The notes under the pieces were generated by a model that made no database searches, was not told the origin of the DNA, and saw nothing but the letters and a program-made list of their open reading frames with translations. This document shows, one piece after another, positions 11,260-20,900 of a stretch of DNA of 34,723 bases; position 1 is the first letter of the stretch, and each line of letters opens with the position of its first letter. The DNA is from Aquabacterium sp. (GTDB taxonomy: Bacteria > Pseudomonadota > Gammaproteobacteria > Burkholderiales > Burkholderiaceae_C). The DNA is taken from NCBI GenBank assembly GCA_004322345.1, contig SCTQ01000406.1, positions 1 to 34,723 of the forward strand. The letters run 5' to 3'. Made by a program: the position numbers and the translations under genes.

Positions 11260-11263
<4 letters not shown>
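10157..11263 (-). CDS. APH-type phosphotransferase (ACAD10/11 kinase-domain homologue)
   Basis: 368-residue aminoglycoside-phosphotransferase-fold kinase. It has an N-lobe with GGASNWTYRL (53-62) and ILRRPP (70-75), the catalytic loop HNDWRFDN (223-230; Asp225, Asn230) and the metal-binding DWE (246-248). The start is a GTG at 11261-11263 that overlaps the stop of the acyl-CoA dehydrogenase as GTGA, giving tight coupling. Proteins of this subgroup sit beside, or are fused to, ACAD10/ACAD11-type dehydrogenases. In animals and in the Pseudomonas levulinate (Lva) pathway such kinases phosphorylate the 4-hydroxyl of 4-hydroxyacyl-CoA. An antibiotic-resistance role is unlikely. Confidence 0.88.
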
Positions 11264-12492
<1,229 letters not shown>

Positions 12493-12531
12493 GGCGGCCT
12501 CGGTCGGAGTGGATCAGGGTTCGAGCCCCGG

Positions 12532-12560
12532 ATCCTAGGAAGCGCCGCCCACAAAATCAA
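12532..12560 (-). promoter_or_regulatory. Candidate promoter for the ACAD-APH operon
   Basis: On the minus strand TTGATT (12555-12560) and TAGGAT (12532-12537) are spaced by exactly 17 bases, each matching 4 of 6 consensus bases. The -35 overlaps the end of the upstream LysR gene, so the operon could start independently of it. Expected start near 12525, about 33 bases before the ATG. Confidence 0.45.
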
Positions 12561-13537
12561 ATGATGTTGCTGGATCGCCGCCTATTCATGCCGTTCATGA
12601 CCTGGACGGCGCCCGAGGCCAGCAAGCCGCGCAGCCAGCGATGGGCCGGGTCGTCCTCGCGGTCGGCGTGCCAGTACATCATCATCGGGATGGGCGGCAG
12701 CTGGAAGGGCAGCTCGTGGACGCTCACCGGCAGCACCTGGGCCAGGTTGCGCGCATAGGTGCGCGGCATGGTCAGCATCCAGCCCGTCTCGGCCACCACC
12801 TGGGCGGCGGCGAAGTAGTGCTGGCAACGCAGCGCCACGCGGCGCTCCATGCCCTGGTCGGCCAGAAAGCGGTCCAGCGCCTCGCTCGCCTCCGGGCCCA
12901 GCGATACCTGCACGTGGCGCGCGGCCAGGTATTGCTTGAGCGTCATCGCGCGCTTGCGCCCCTCGCCCTTGGCCGTGAGCACCACCATCGATTCGTCGGC
13001 CAGCTTCAGCGAGCGGATGCGCGGCCCGGTGCGGGTCAGCCGCTCGATGGCGAGGTCCAGCCTGCCTGCCGTCAGCTCGGCTTCCATCTGCTGGCGCACG
13101 ACGCGCCGGCTGCTCAGGCTCACGCCTGGTGCGAGCTGCGCCAGGTGCTGCATCAGGCGCGGGAAGGTGATGGACTCCAGCACGTCGCGCACGCCGATCT
13201 CGAAGCTCATCTCCAGCTCGGCCGGCTCGAAGCTGCGGCCCTGGTTGAGCACCGCACCGAGGCCGCGGACATGCGACTGCACCTGGGCGATGACGCGGCG
13301 CGTGCGTTCGGTGGGCAGCATCTGGTTGCCCTGGCGCACGAAGAGCGGATCGTCGAACAGCTCGCGCAGCCGGCGCAGCGCGTGGCTGATCGCCGGCTGG
13401 CTCAAGTGCAGCGCGCGTGCGGCCTGCGAGATGCCGCCGTGGCTGTGGATGGCATCCAGCACGCGGAAGAGGTTGAGGTCCAGCCGCAGGTCGGAGCGGG
13501 AGGCTGGCGGCACGGCGACTCGGGGCTTGGGCGGCAT
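12557..13537 (-). CDS. LysR family transcriptional regulator
   Basis: 326-residue LysR regulator. The N-terminal winged helix-turn-helix (about 17-76) contains LNLFRVLDAIHSHGGISQAARAL and LHLSQPAISHALRRLRELFDDPLFVR in sequence, followed by the periplasmic-binding-protein-like effector domain. The long frame upstream of 13537 has no family similarity, so I use the ATG at 13537. It lies directly upstream of the ACAD operon on the same strand (64-base gap), making that operon a likely target. It is also divergent from the hemerythrin gene, with two inverted repeats between them. Confidence 0.9.
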   Translation of the reverse strand: MPPKPRVAVPPASRSDLRLDLNLFRVLDAIHSHGGISQAARALHLSQPAISHALRRLRELFDDPLFVRQGNQMLPTERTRRVIAQVQSHVRGLGAVLNQGRSFEPAELEMSFEIGVRDVLESITFPRLMQHLAQLAPGVSLSSRRVVRQQMEAELTAGRLDLAIERLTRTGPRIRSLKLADESMVVLTAKGEGRKRAMTLKQYLAARHVQVSLGPEASEALDRFLADQGMERRVALRCQHYFAAAQVVAETGWMLTMPRTYARNLAQVLPVSVHELPFQLPPIPMMMYWHADREDDPAHRWLRGLLASGAVQVMNGMNRRRSSNII

Positions 13538-13555
13538 GGCGGGAAGGGTTCCTGA

Positions 13556-13607
13556 ATGCAACCTTGCATCATGGCAGCGCAGGGCGCGCGCGCATTCGCA
13601 AATTGCG
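13556..13607. promoter_or_regulatory. Two inverted repeats between lysR and the hemerythrin gene
   Basis: ATGCAA-CC-TTGCAT (13556-13569) is a perfect 14-base inverted repeat. CGCAA-A-TTGCG (13597-13607) is a second. Their centres are about 40 bases apart, as with the recognition and activation sites of LysR regulators. They may be autoregulatory sites. Confidence 0.45.
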
Positions 13608-13699
13608 CCAAGCGCCTGACGGGCACCGCCAGTGGTCTTGACCTGGCGCAAGGTGCGCCCGGGGGCGCTCCAGAGAATGAGGGGCACCTGGAGGAAACC

Positions 13700-14257
13700 A
13701 TGGACGCTCCCGCCACCACCCAAGCCCACGCCCCTGCCGCCAGCGGCGGCCCGATGCGTGCCCTCGACGCCCATCACCAGGCCGTGCTGGAGATGCTGGA
13801 GGCCATGAATGCGCTGATGCGCCGCATCGACACCCGCGGCGTGGACGACCACGTGCGCAGCGAGGCGCGCATCGTCCACCTGTTCTTCACCGACACCGCG
13901 CTGAACCACCACCTGGACGAGGAGCGCCACGTCTTCCCCGCCCTGCTGGCCAGCGGCGTGCCCGAGCTGATGCAGGCCACGCGCCGGCTGCAGCAGGACC
14001 ACGGCTGGATCGAGGAGGACTGGCTGGAGCTGGCCCCGCAGCTGGATGCCCTGGCCCGCGGCTACACCACGTTCGACCCCGACCTGCTGCGCCACGGCGT
14101 GGAGATCTTCACCGCCCTCTACCTGGAGCACATCGAGATGGAGGAGCGCCTGATCTACCCGCAGGCACTGCTGCGCCTGGGCCCGGCCGACCTGCGCACC
14201 ATGGCACGCGACATGGCCGAGCGGCGTAGCGCACAACGCCAGCAACCTGCTGCCTGA
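13700..14257 (+). CDS. Hemerythrin (HHE) domain protein
   Basis: 185-residue protein with a hemerythrin-like four-helix bundle. Probable di-iron ligands are visible in order: His25/His26, His70 or His71 with Glu75 and His77 (HHLDEERH), His101 (QQDHGW), and His144 with Glu148 (EHIEMEE). Members bind O2 or NO, sense redox state or help repair iron centres; the specific role here is unknown. A strong ribosome binding site (GGAGGAAACC) fixes the start at 13700. It converges with the next LysR gene, with three bases between the stops. Confidence 0.88.
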   Translation: MDAPATTQAHAPAASGGPMRALDAHHQAVLEMLEAMNALMRRIDTRGVDDHVRSEARIVHLFFTDTALNHHLDEERHVFPALLASGVPELMQATRRLQQDHGWIEEDWLELAPQLDALARGYTTFDPDLLRHGVEIFTALYLEHIEMEERLIYPQALLRLGPADLRTMARDMAERRSAQRQQPAA

Positions 14258-14260
14258 GCT

Positions 14261-15148
14261 TCAAGCCAGTTCGTCGAAGCGCGCGCGCAGCCAGCGATAG
14301 ACGCGCATCAGCTCCTCGCGCTTGGCGCTGGCGGCGCGGAAGACGAACCAGTTCTTCATCGGCAAGGGCACCGCGGGCACCAGGGCCTTCAGGCTGCCTT
14401 CGTCCAGCCAGCGCCGGCCCACGGGCAGGATGCAGATGGCCACGCCCAGGCCCTGCTCGGCCGCACGCAACGCCGCCCATTCGTCGTCCAGCATCAGGTC
14501 GCCCTTGCGTGGCAGGCGTTCGACGCCGGCGGCGCGGGCCACCGCATCCCAGTCGTCGTGCGACAGGCGGGGATGGATCAGCACGTGGTGGCGCAGGTCT
14601 TCCAGGCCGCGCACCGGCAGGCGCTGCGCCAGCTGCGGTGCGGCCACCAGGGTGCCCATGCAATCGCCCAGGGGCAGTTGCTCCAGGCCGGGCCAGCCGC
14701 CGGTGCCGAAGCGCACCGCTGCATCCAGCCGCGCATCATCGAAATCGACCACGCCGGTGCCGGTCTCGAAGCGCAGGTCCATGCCCGGCTCCGTCGCCTG
14801 GAAGCCGGCCAGGGCCGGCAGCACGACCTCGTGCGCGACCGAGGGGAACATGCCGATGCGCAGCAGCGGCCGCTCGAAGCGGTGCAGCAGCTGCGCATGG
14901 CCCTCGCGGTAGGCCGCCAGCGTGCGGGCCGCGAGCTCGGCGAAGGCATGGCCGGCGTCGGTCAGCTCGATGCGACGCGGCAGGCGGCGGAACAGCGCCA
15001 TGCCCAGGTGATCCTCCAGCTGGCGCACCTGCTGGCTGACGGCCGATGGCGTCAGGTGCAGTTCGGCGGCGGCCGCGCTGATGCTCTGCAGGCGTGCCGC
15101 GGCCTCGAAGGCGGGCAGCCATTGCAGGGGCGGCGGGCGGTTGGACAT
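14261..15148 (-). CDS. LysR family regulator, GcvA-like
   Basis: 295-residue LysR regulator of the GcvA-like branch, starting with PPLQWLPAFEAAARLQSISAAAAEL and the helix-turn-helix LTPSAVSQQVRQLEDHLG (about 33-50), then LFRRLPRRIELTDAG and an effector-binding domain. The long frame upstream lacks similarity, so the start is placed at 15148. It diverges from the small membrane peptide and YbcI-like gene, which are therefore likely targets. The effector is unknown. Confidence 0.9.
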   Translation of the reverse strand: MSNRPPPLQWLPAFEAAARLQSISAAAAELHLTPSAVSQQVRQLEDHLGMALFRRLPRRIELTDAGHAFAELAARTLAAYREGHAQLLHRFERPLLRIGMFPSVAHEVVLPALAGFQATEPGMDLRFETGTGVVDFDDARLDAAVRFGTGGWPGLEQLPLGDCMGTLVAAPQLAQRLPVRGLEDLRHHVLIHPRLSHDDWDAVARAAGVERLPRKGDLMLDDEWAALRAAEQGLGVAICILPVGRRWLDEGSLKALVPAVPLPMKNWFVFRAASAKREELMRVYRWLRARFDELA

Positions 15149-15173
15149 GGCGGCGGCGGATGTTTCAGTGGAT

Positions 15174-15209
15174 CTTAAGCATGCGCCAGGAAGGATCGCT
15201 TGAGCGTGC
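15174..15209. repeat. Imperfect direct repeat in the LysR/membrane-gene intergenic region
   Basis: CTTAAGCATGC (15174-15184) recurs as CTTGAGCGTGC (15199-15209), 9 of 11 bases identical and 25 bases apart start to start. It lies in the divergent promoter region and could be a regulator binding site, but may be chance. Confidence 0.3.
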
Positions 15210-15260
15210 ACGCCCCGGGCCGCAGACTGCCCTGCGCTGATCCAACCAGGGAGGTATCCG

Positions 15261-15350
15261 ATGTCCACGCTGATCGCGCTGGGGCTGGCCTATGGCGCCG
15301 GCTTCCTCGCCCTCGTCCTGCTGATCGCCCGGGAGGACGCCCGATGGTGA
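15261..15350 (+). CDS. 29-residue single-span membrane peptide
   Basis: A 29-codon frame begins with ATG behind a strong ribosome binding site (GGGAGG, 7 bases before the ATG). It encodes MSTLIALGLAYGAGFLALVL and onward, a single hydrophobic helix (about residues 4-23) ending in a short charged tail (REDARW). Its stop overlaps the start of the next gene by 7 bases, and that gene's ribosome binding site lies within it. Codon use is like the neighbouring genes. I do not recognise the family; similar tiny peptides act as subunits or modulators of membrane proteins. Confidence 0.62.
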   Translation: MSTLIALGLAYGAGFLALVLLIAREDARW

Positions 15351-15943
15351 CCGGTCATTTCGCCACTGCGCTGGTGCCTTATGCGCTGCAGGGCCGCTCG
15401 CGGCCGGCGCCCTTCTGGCTCTTCCTGCTGGCCTGTCAGTTCCTCGACTTCCTGATGCTGGGGCTGGCCGCCGCGGGCGTGGAGTCATTGCTGCCGGCTC
15501 AGCTGCTGCAGCTGTCCTTCGCCGGCATGCGGGCCGACATGCACGCCAGCCACGACCTGCTGCCGGTGGCGGGCTGGGCGCTGGGCTTTGCCGCGCTGGC
15601 GTGGGCGGCGACGCGCAACGGCCCGGCCGCGCTGTGGTGCGCGGCCCTGGTGGTCGGGCATGAGCTGTGCGACCTCGTCGTCGGCTTCAAGCACGGCGTG
15701 CACGGCGAGCTGCCCACGCTGGGCTGGAATCTCTACACGCAGGCACCGGTGGCCGGCCTGCTGGCCGAGGCCGCGCTGTGCGTGGGCATCACCTGGTGGT
15801 TCACCGCGCGCAGGCGGCAGGAGGGGCGGCCGCTGTCGCGCACCACGGTCGTGGCCCTGCATGGCGTATTGGCGGGTACGGCCCTGGCCTCGCTGCCGGT
15901 GGCGCACCGGCCGCTGTCGCACTGGATCGCGCTGCTGGCTTAG
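15344..15943 (+). CDS. Integral membrane protein, possibly YbcI/DUF457-like metal-dependent hydrolase
   Basis: 199-residue membrane protein with about five hydrophobic segments: LFLLACQFLDFLMLGLAAAG, GWALGFAALAWAA, ALWCAALVVGHELCDLVVG, VAGLLAEAALCVGITWWF and the C-terminal region. His and Asp residues sit at the start (GHFATAL), in MHASHDLL and in VVGHELCDLVVGFKHGVHG. This pattern resembles the YbcI/YdjM (DUF457) group of membrane-bound metal-dependent hydrolases, but the match is loose. The ATG at 15344 has GGGAGG 7 bases upstream, inside the overlapping small peptide gene. Function unknown. Confidence 0.72.
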   Translation: MVTGHFATALVPYALQGRSRPAPFWLFLLACQFLDFLMLGLAAAGVESLLPAQLLQLSFAGMRADMHASHDLLPVAGWALGFAALAWAATRNGPAALWCAALVVGHELCDLVVGFKHGVHGELPTLGWNLYTQAPVAGLLAEAALCVGITWWFTARRRQEGRPLSRTTVVALHGVLAGTALASLPVAHRPLSHWIALLA

Positions 15944-15997
15944 GTTAGGCATCGCGATTGCCGCAGCGGCAGGCAGGAAAACAGCCTGGAGAACGCC

Positions 15998-16483
15998 ATG
16001 CAAAGCCTGCACACCGGCATCCACTTTTACCAGCCTCGCACCACGGCCCCCCGCCGTCACGCGGCCTGGAAGCTGGGCCTCGTCGCCGCGGTGCTGGCCG
16101 CGCTGTCGCTGCCGGCGTGGGCCGAGTTGCCCGCGGCGCGCGACAGCGGCGGCACCACCTACGTCACCGGCGGCATCAGCGACGACCAGAGCCAGGCCTT
16201 CAAGGCAGCCGCGCGCCAGTGGCCGCTGGCCATCTCGCTGGTGCAGCGCTCGGCGCACACCAACGAATACACCGCGTCGGCGCTGGTGAAGATCGTCGAT
16301 GCCCAGGGCCGCACCGTGCTGGACGCGCAGGCCGACGGGCCCTTCATGCTGGTCAGGCTGCCCCCCGGCACCTACCAAGTCAGCGCCGACCTGAACGGCC
16401 ACGTGCTCAGGCGCGAGCGCGTGCAGATCGTCGACGCGCGGCCGGTCAAGCTGGACTTCGTCTTCCCGCCGAACGCGAGCTGA
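15998..16483 (+). CDS. Secreted protein with carboxypeptidase-regulatory-like fold
   Basis: 161-residue exported protein. The N-terminus has a long basic n-region (RR at 19-20 and Arg20/His21), a hydrophobic segment (LGLVAAVLAALSLPAWA) and a signal-peptidase site near AWA-EL (about residue 42). The mature part contains a beta-sandwich-like stretch (ALVKIVDAQGRTVLDAQADGPFMLVRLPPGTYQVSADLNG in sections), typical of carboxypeptidase regulatory-like or transthyretin-like domains that bind partners or carbohydrate. No catalytic motif is evident. It is followed by ppk2 without an obvious link. Confidence 0.72.
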   Translation: MQSLHTGIHFYQPRTTAPRRHAAWKLGLVAAVLAALSLPAWAELPAARDSGGTTYVTGGISDDQSQAFKAAARQWPLAISLVQRSAHTNEYTASALVKIVDAQGRTVLDAQADGPFMLVRLPPGTYQVSADLNGHVLRRERVQIVDARPVKLDFVFPPNAS

Positions 16484-16498
16484 GGCGCCGCCGTGCCC

Positions 16499-16516
16499 GT
16501 CCGTCACCAGACGGAC
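16499..16516. repeat. Short hairpin between secreted-protein gene and ppk2
   Basis: GTCCGTC / GACGGAC (7-base perfect stem, ACCA loop). No T-run follows on either strand, so it is not a standard intrinsic terminator. It may stabilise an mRNA end. Confidence 0.35.
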
Positions 16517-16562
16517 ACACAAGCAGCCGAGGATGGTCCTTTTGTCTCATGAAGAGCCGTCC

Positions 16563-17477
16563 ATGGACCTCTACCCCGACCGCGAGGCGCTGCTCAAGCG
16601 CATCGAACGCGAGCTGATCGACGGCTACGACGAGGAGCTGGAGCTCGAGATCGAGGACCGCATGCCGCAGGACCTGGAGTCCATGGCCACCGGCACCGAG
16701 GCCGACCACGCCGAGCGCATCAGCTACTTCAAGGAACTCTTCCGCCTGCAGGGCGAGCTGGTCAAGCTGCAGGACTGGGTGTCGCACGAGCGCAAGAAGG
16801 TCGTGATCCTGTTCGAGGGCCGCGACGCCGCCGGCAAGGGCGGCGTGATCAAGCGCATCACCCAGCGCCTGAACCCGCGCGTGTGCCGCACCGTTGCCCT
16901 GCCCGCACCCAACGACCGCGAGCGCACGCAGTGGTACTTCCAGCGCTACGCCGCCCACCTGCCGGCAGCCGGCGAGATCGTGCTCTTCGACCGCAGCTGG
17001 TACAACCGCGCCGGCGTCGAGAAGGTGATGGGCTTCTGCTCGGACGACGAGTACGAGGAGTTCTTCCGCTCGGTGCCGGAGTTCGAGCGCATGCTGGTGC
17101 GCTCGGGCATCCACCTGATCAAGTACTGGTTCTCGATCACCGACGAGGAGCAGCACCTGCGCTTCCTCAGCCGCATCCACGACCCGCTGAAGCAGTGGAA
17201 GCTCAGCCCCATGGACCTGGAGTCGCGCCGCCGCTGGGAGGACTACACCAAGGCCAAGGAGGTGATGCTGGAGCGCACCCACATCGCCGAGGCGCCGTGG
17301 TGGGTGGTGCACGCGGTGGACAAGAAGAAGGCGCGCCTGAACGCCATCCACCACCTGCTGGGGCAATTCGACTACCGCGAGATCGAACGGCCCGCCATCG
17401 TGCTGCCCGAGCGCGAGCGGCATCCGGACTACTCGCGCGGGCAGGTCACCGGCAACCCGGTGCCCGAGGTGTACTGA
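16563..17477 (+). CDS. ppk2: Polyphosphate kinase 2
   Basis: Transfers phosphate between inorganic polyphosphate and nucleoside diphosphates (mainly making ATP or GTP), in the cytoplasm. The 304-residue single-domain protein has Walker A GRDAAGKGG (86-94), the Walker B/lid-adjacent FDRSWYNRAGVE (142-153) and the DPLKQWKLSPMDLESRRRW segment; the size fits single-domain PPK2 enzymes. An in-frame ATG at 16533 would add 10 residues, but AGG sits too close to it. The ATG at 16563 has a modest GAAGAG. The choice of start is uncertain. Convergent with the VOC gene, one base between stops. Confidence 0.92.
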   Translation: MDLYPDREALLKRIERELIDGYDEELELEIEDRMPQDLESMATGTEADHAERISYFKELFRLQGELVKLQDWVSHERKKVVILFEGRDAAGKGGVIKRITQRLNPRVCRTVALPAPNDRERTQWYFQRYAAHLPAAGEIVLFDRSWYNRAGVEKVMGFCSDDEYEEFFRSVPEFERMLVRSGIHLIKYWFSITDEEQHLRFLSRIHDPLKQWKLSPMDLESRRRWEDYTKAKEVMLERTHIAEAPWWVVHAVDKKKARLNAIHHLLGQFDYREIERPAIVLPERERHPDYSRGQVTGNPVPEVY

Positions 17478-17478
17478 C

Positions 17479-17874
17479 TCAGAACTCGAGCTTCACGCTT
17501 GGCGTCGAGCGCTTGTAGGGCCCGTGATAGACGGCCTCGATGTTGTTGCCGTCCGGGTCGAAGACGAAGGCGGCGTAGTAGCCGGGGTGATAGGCGCGCT
17601 CGCCCGGCTTGCCGTTGTCCTTGCCGCCGGCGGCCAGCACCGCGGCGTGGAAGCGGTCCACGGTCTCGCGGTCCTTGGCCTGGAAGGCCAGGTGCACGTG
17701 GCTGGAGGATTCGCCCACGTCCACCCACAGCTCATCGCCGAAGAAATGGTCCTCGTCGAGGATCAGCTCGATCCCCAGGACCTCGAACGCAGCCTGGTAG
17801 AAGCGCTTCGATGCAGCCAGGTCGCGTGTGCGCAGGTGGACGTGGTCGATGAGTCGGCCGCGGTGCAGTTCCAT
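17479..17874 (-). CDS. VOC (glyoxalase/bleomycin-resistance-like) family protein
   Basis: 131-residue vicinal-oxygen-chelate protein. Likely metal ligands are His11 or His13 in DHVHLR, His59/His61 in SSHVHLAF and Glu113 in GNNIEAVYH. The fold's DPDGNNIE signature is present. It has a good ribosome binding site (AGGAG) and starts 51 bases after the carboxylase stop with no terminator between them, so it is probably the last gene of the guanidine operon. Its place is where an allophanate hydrolase might be expected, but a VOC fold cannot be assumed to do that reaction. Substrate unknown. Confidence 0.85.
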   Translation of the reverse strand: MELHRGRLIDHVHLRTRDLAASKRFYQAAFEVLGIELILDEDHFFGDELWVDVGESSSHVHLAFQAKDRETVDRFHAAVLAAGGKDNGKPGERAYHPGYYAAFVFDPDGNNIEAVYHGPYKRSTPSVKLEF

Positions 17875-17925
17875 GAGCGTTCTCCTGTTGGGGACGCCAT
17901 GTTGCCGGCAACCGGCGTGCGCGGC

Positions 17926-20900
17926 TCAGGCCGGCGCCAGCACCACCACGTCCTGCCCGGCCGTCACCGGCACGCCCTCGCGGCACAGCAGGGCGTGCAC
18001 CGTGCCGGCCTGGGGCGCGACGATGGGGAACTCCATCTTCATGGACTCGACGATGACCAGGGTGTCGCCGGCCGCCACCGCCTGGCCGGGCTGCACCAAG
18101 GCCTTCCACACGTTGCCCGACACGCTGGTCAGCACCACACGTGCGCCTTCGGGCAGATCCAGCTCGGACGGGTCCGTGGGCGCGGCGGTGTCCAGCTCGC
18201 TGACGTACTCCGCCTGCCCCGCCGCGCGCCAGCGTTCGCGCTCGGCCTCGAAGGAGGCCTGCTGCCTGGCCTTGAAGGCGGCGATGCCCTCGGCCTCCTT
18301 CGCCAGGAAGGCGCGGTACTCGCGCAGCGAGAAGCGCGTCTCCTCGATGCGCAGCGGATAGCGCCCGAGCGGGAAGTCGGCGCGGATGCGCAGCAGCTCC
18401 TGCTCGCTGACCGGGTGGAAACGCAGCTGGTCGAAGAAGCGCAGCAGCCAGGGTTTGCTGAACGCCGCCGCCCCGCCCTCGCCATGCCGCCAGCGGTTCC
18501 ACATCTGCAGCGTGCGGCCGACGAACTGGTAGCCGCCGGGCCCCTCCATGCCGTAGACGCAGAGGTAGGCGCCGCCGATGCCCACCGCGTTCTCCGGCGT
18601 CCAGGTGCGCGCCGGGTTGTACTTGGTGGTGACCAGGCGCTGGCGGGGGTCGATGGGCGTGGCCACGGGCGCGCCGAGGTAGACGTCACCCAGGCCCAGC
18701 ACGAGGTAGCTGGTGTCGAAGAACAGGCGCTGCACTTCGTCGACGGTGCCCAGGCCGTTGATGCGGCGGATGAACTCGATGTTGCTCGGGCACCAGGGTG
18801 CGTCGGGGCGCACGGACTGCGTGTACTTCTCGATCGCCGCCCGGGTCTGCGTGTCGTCCCAGGCCAGCGGCAGGTGGACGATGCGGCTGGGCACGACCAT
18901 GTCGTCAACCGGCGGCAGCGCGGCCTCCGCTTCGGCCAATTCGTCCAGCAGGCGCGTGCGCGGCAGGCGGGCCGGGTCGAAGTGGATCTGCAGTGAGCGG
19001 ATGCCCGGCGTCAGGTCCACGATGCCGTCGAGCCGGCGGGCCTGCAGCGCAGTCACCAGCGCGTGCACGCGCATGCGCAGCTCCAGGTCCAGCACCAGCG
19101 GGCCGTACTCGACGAGCAGATAGCGGTCGCCGGCTTGGCGGTAGACCACCCGCGGTGCGTCACCTGCGGCCGCGCGTTCGGCCAGCACGGGCGTCGTGCA
19201 GGCCTGCGCGTCGTCCTGCGGCTTGGCCGGCAGCGGCGCGGACAGCGTGCGGATGCTGGCTTCGATCGCCGCCTCGCGCTGCACGGCCTGCGCGGCGCTC
19301 AGCCGATGGAAGCGCAGCGTGTCGCCGGGTCGCAACTGGCCCAGCTTCCACAGCTCGGCGTTGACCACCACCGCGGGGCAGACGAAGCCGCCCAGGCTGG
19401 GGCCGTCGGGGCCGAGGATCACCGGCATGTCGCCGGTGAAGTCGATGGCGCCGATGGCGTAGGCGTTGTCGTGGATGTTGGACGGATGCAGGCCGGCCTC
19501 GCCGCCGTCGGTGCGGGCCCATTTCGGCTTCGGGCCGATCAGGCGCACGCCGGTGCGGCTGGAGTTGTAGTGCACCTCCCAGTCGGTGGCGAAGAAGGTG
19601 GTGACGTCTTCGTCGAGGAAGAAATCCGGCGCGCCATGCGGGCCGTAGAGCACGCCGATGTCCCAGTGGCGCGAGAAGGCCGGCGTCGCCTCGGGCGCGG
19701 CTTCGCGGCCCGGCGTGCCCTGCGCATCCGGATGCAGATGCAGCACATCGCCGGGCCGCAGCGTGCGTCCGGCATGGCCCCCGAACTGGCCCAGCGTGAA
19801 GGTCGAGCGGCTGCCCAGGTACAGCGGCACGTCGAGGCCGCCGGCCACGGCCAGGTAGACGCGGCAGCCCGCCTCCTCGATGCGGCCGATGTCCAGGCTG
19901 GCGCCGGCCTTCACCGCGTAGGAGCGCCACATGCGCAGCGGCTCGCCGTCCAGCGTCGCCTTGACCGGCGCGCCGGCCAGTGCGATCACCGTGTCGCTGT
20001 TGAAGCGCAGCAGCGGGCCGGCCATCGTGCACTCCAGGCCCGCGGCATCGCTGGCGTTGCCCACCAGCGCGTTGGCCACGCGCAGCGCATAGGCGTCCAT
20101 CGGGCCCGACGGCGGCACGCCCACGTCCCAGTAGCCCAGGCGCGCGGGCCAGTCCTGCACGGTCGTCTGCACGCCGGGCTCGACCACCTCCACCGTGTGC
20201 GGCCGGTAGGCGAAGCCGTTGAGGAAACGCGTGACCTGACGGCCCTGGACGAAGACCTGGTCGCGGATGATCTGGCGCAGGTAGTCGAGGTTGGTTTCGA
20301 TGCCGGCGATGCGCGTGGCGTCCAGCGCGGCCTGCAACTTGGCCAGCGCAGCGGCGCGGTCATCGGCCGTGACGATGATCTTGGCCAGCATCGGGTCGTA
20401 ATAGGCCGGCACCTCGGCGCCCCGCTCCACCCAGGTGTCCACGCGTGCGTCCGCCGGGAACACGACTTCGGTCAGCACGCCGGTGCTGGGCTGGAAGTTC
20501 TTGCCGGGGTCCTCGGCGTACAGGCGCACCTGGATGGAGGCGCCCTGCAGCCTGGGCTGCAGCTGCGGCAGGGGCAGCAGGTCGCCAGCGGCCAGCTGCA
20601 CCATCCACGCGACGAGATCGACGCCGCTGACCTGCTCGGTCACGCCGTGCTCGACCTGCAGGCGGGTGTTGACCTCCAGGAAGTAGAAGCGGCCTTCCTT
20701 GGCGTCGTAGACGAACTCCACCGTGCCGGCGGAGCGGTAGTTCACCGCCTGCGCCAGGCGCACGGCAGTGGCGTGCAGTTCGCTGCGCTGCGCATCGCTC
20801 AGGCCGGGGGCGGGCGTCTCCTCGATCACCTTCTGGTTGCGCCGCTGCACCGAGCAGTCGCGCTCGCCCAGCGCGATCACGCCGCCGCGCCCGTCGCCGA

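Noticed and set aside
16499-16516. Hairpin before ppk2 as a terminator.
   Set aside because: No T-run on either strand; recorded only as a hairpin.
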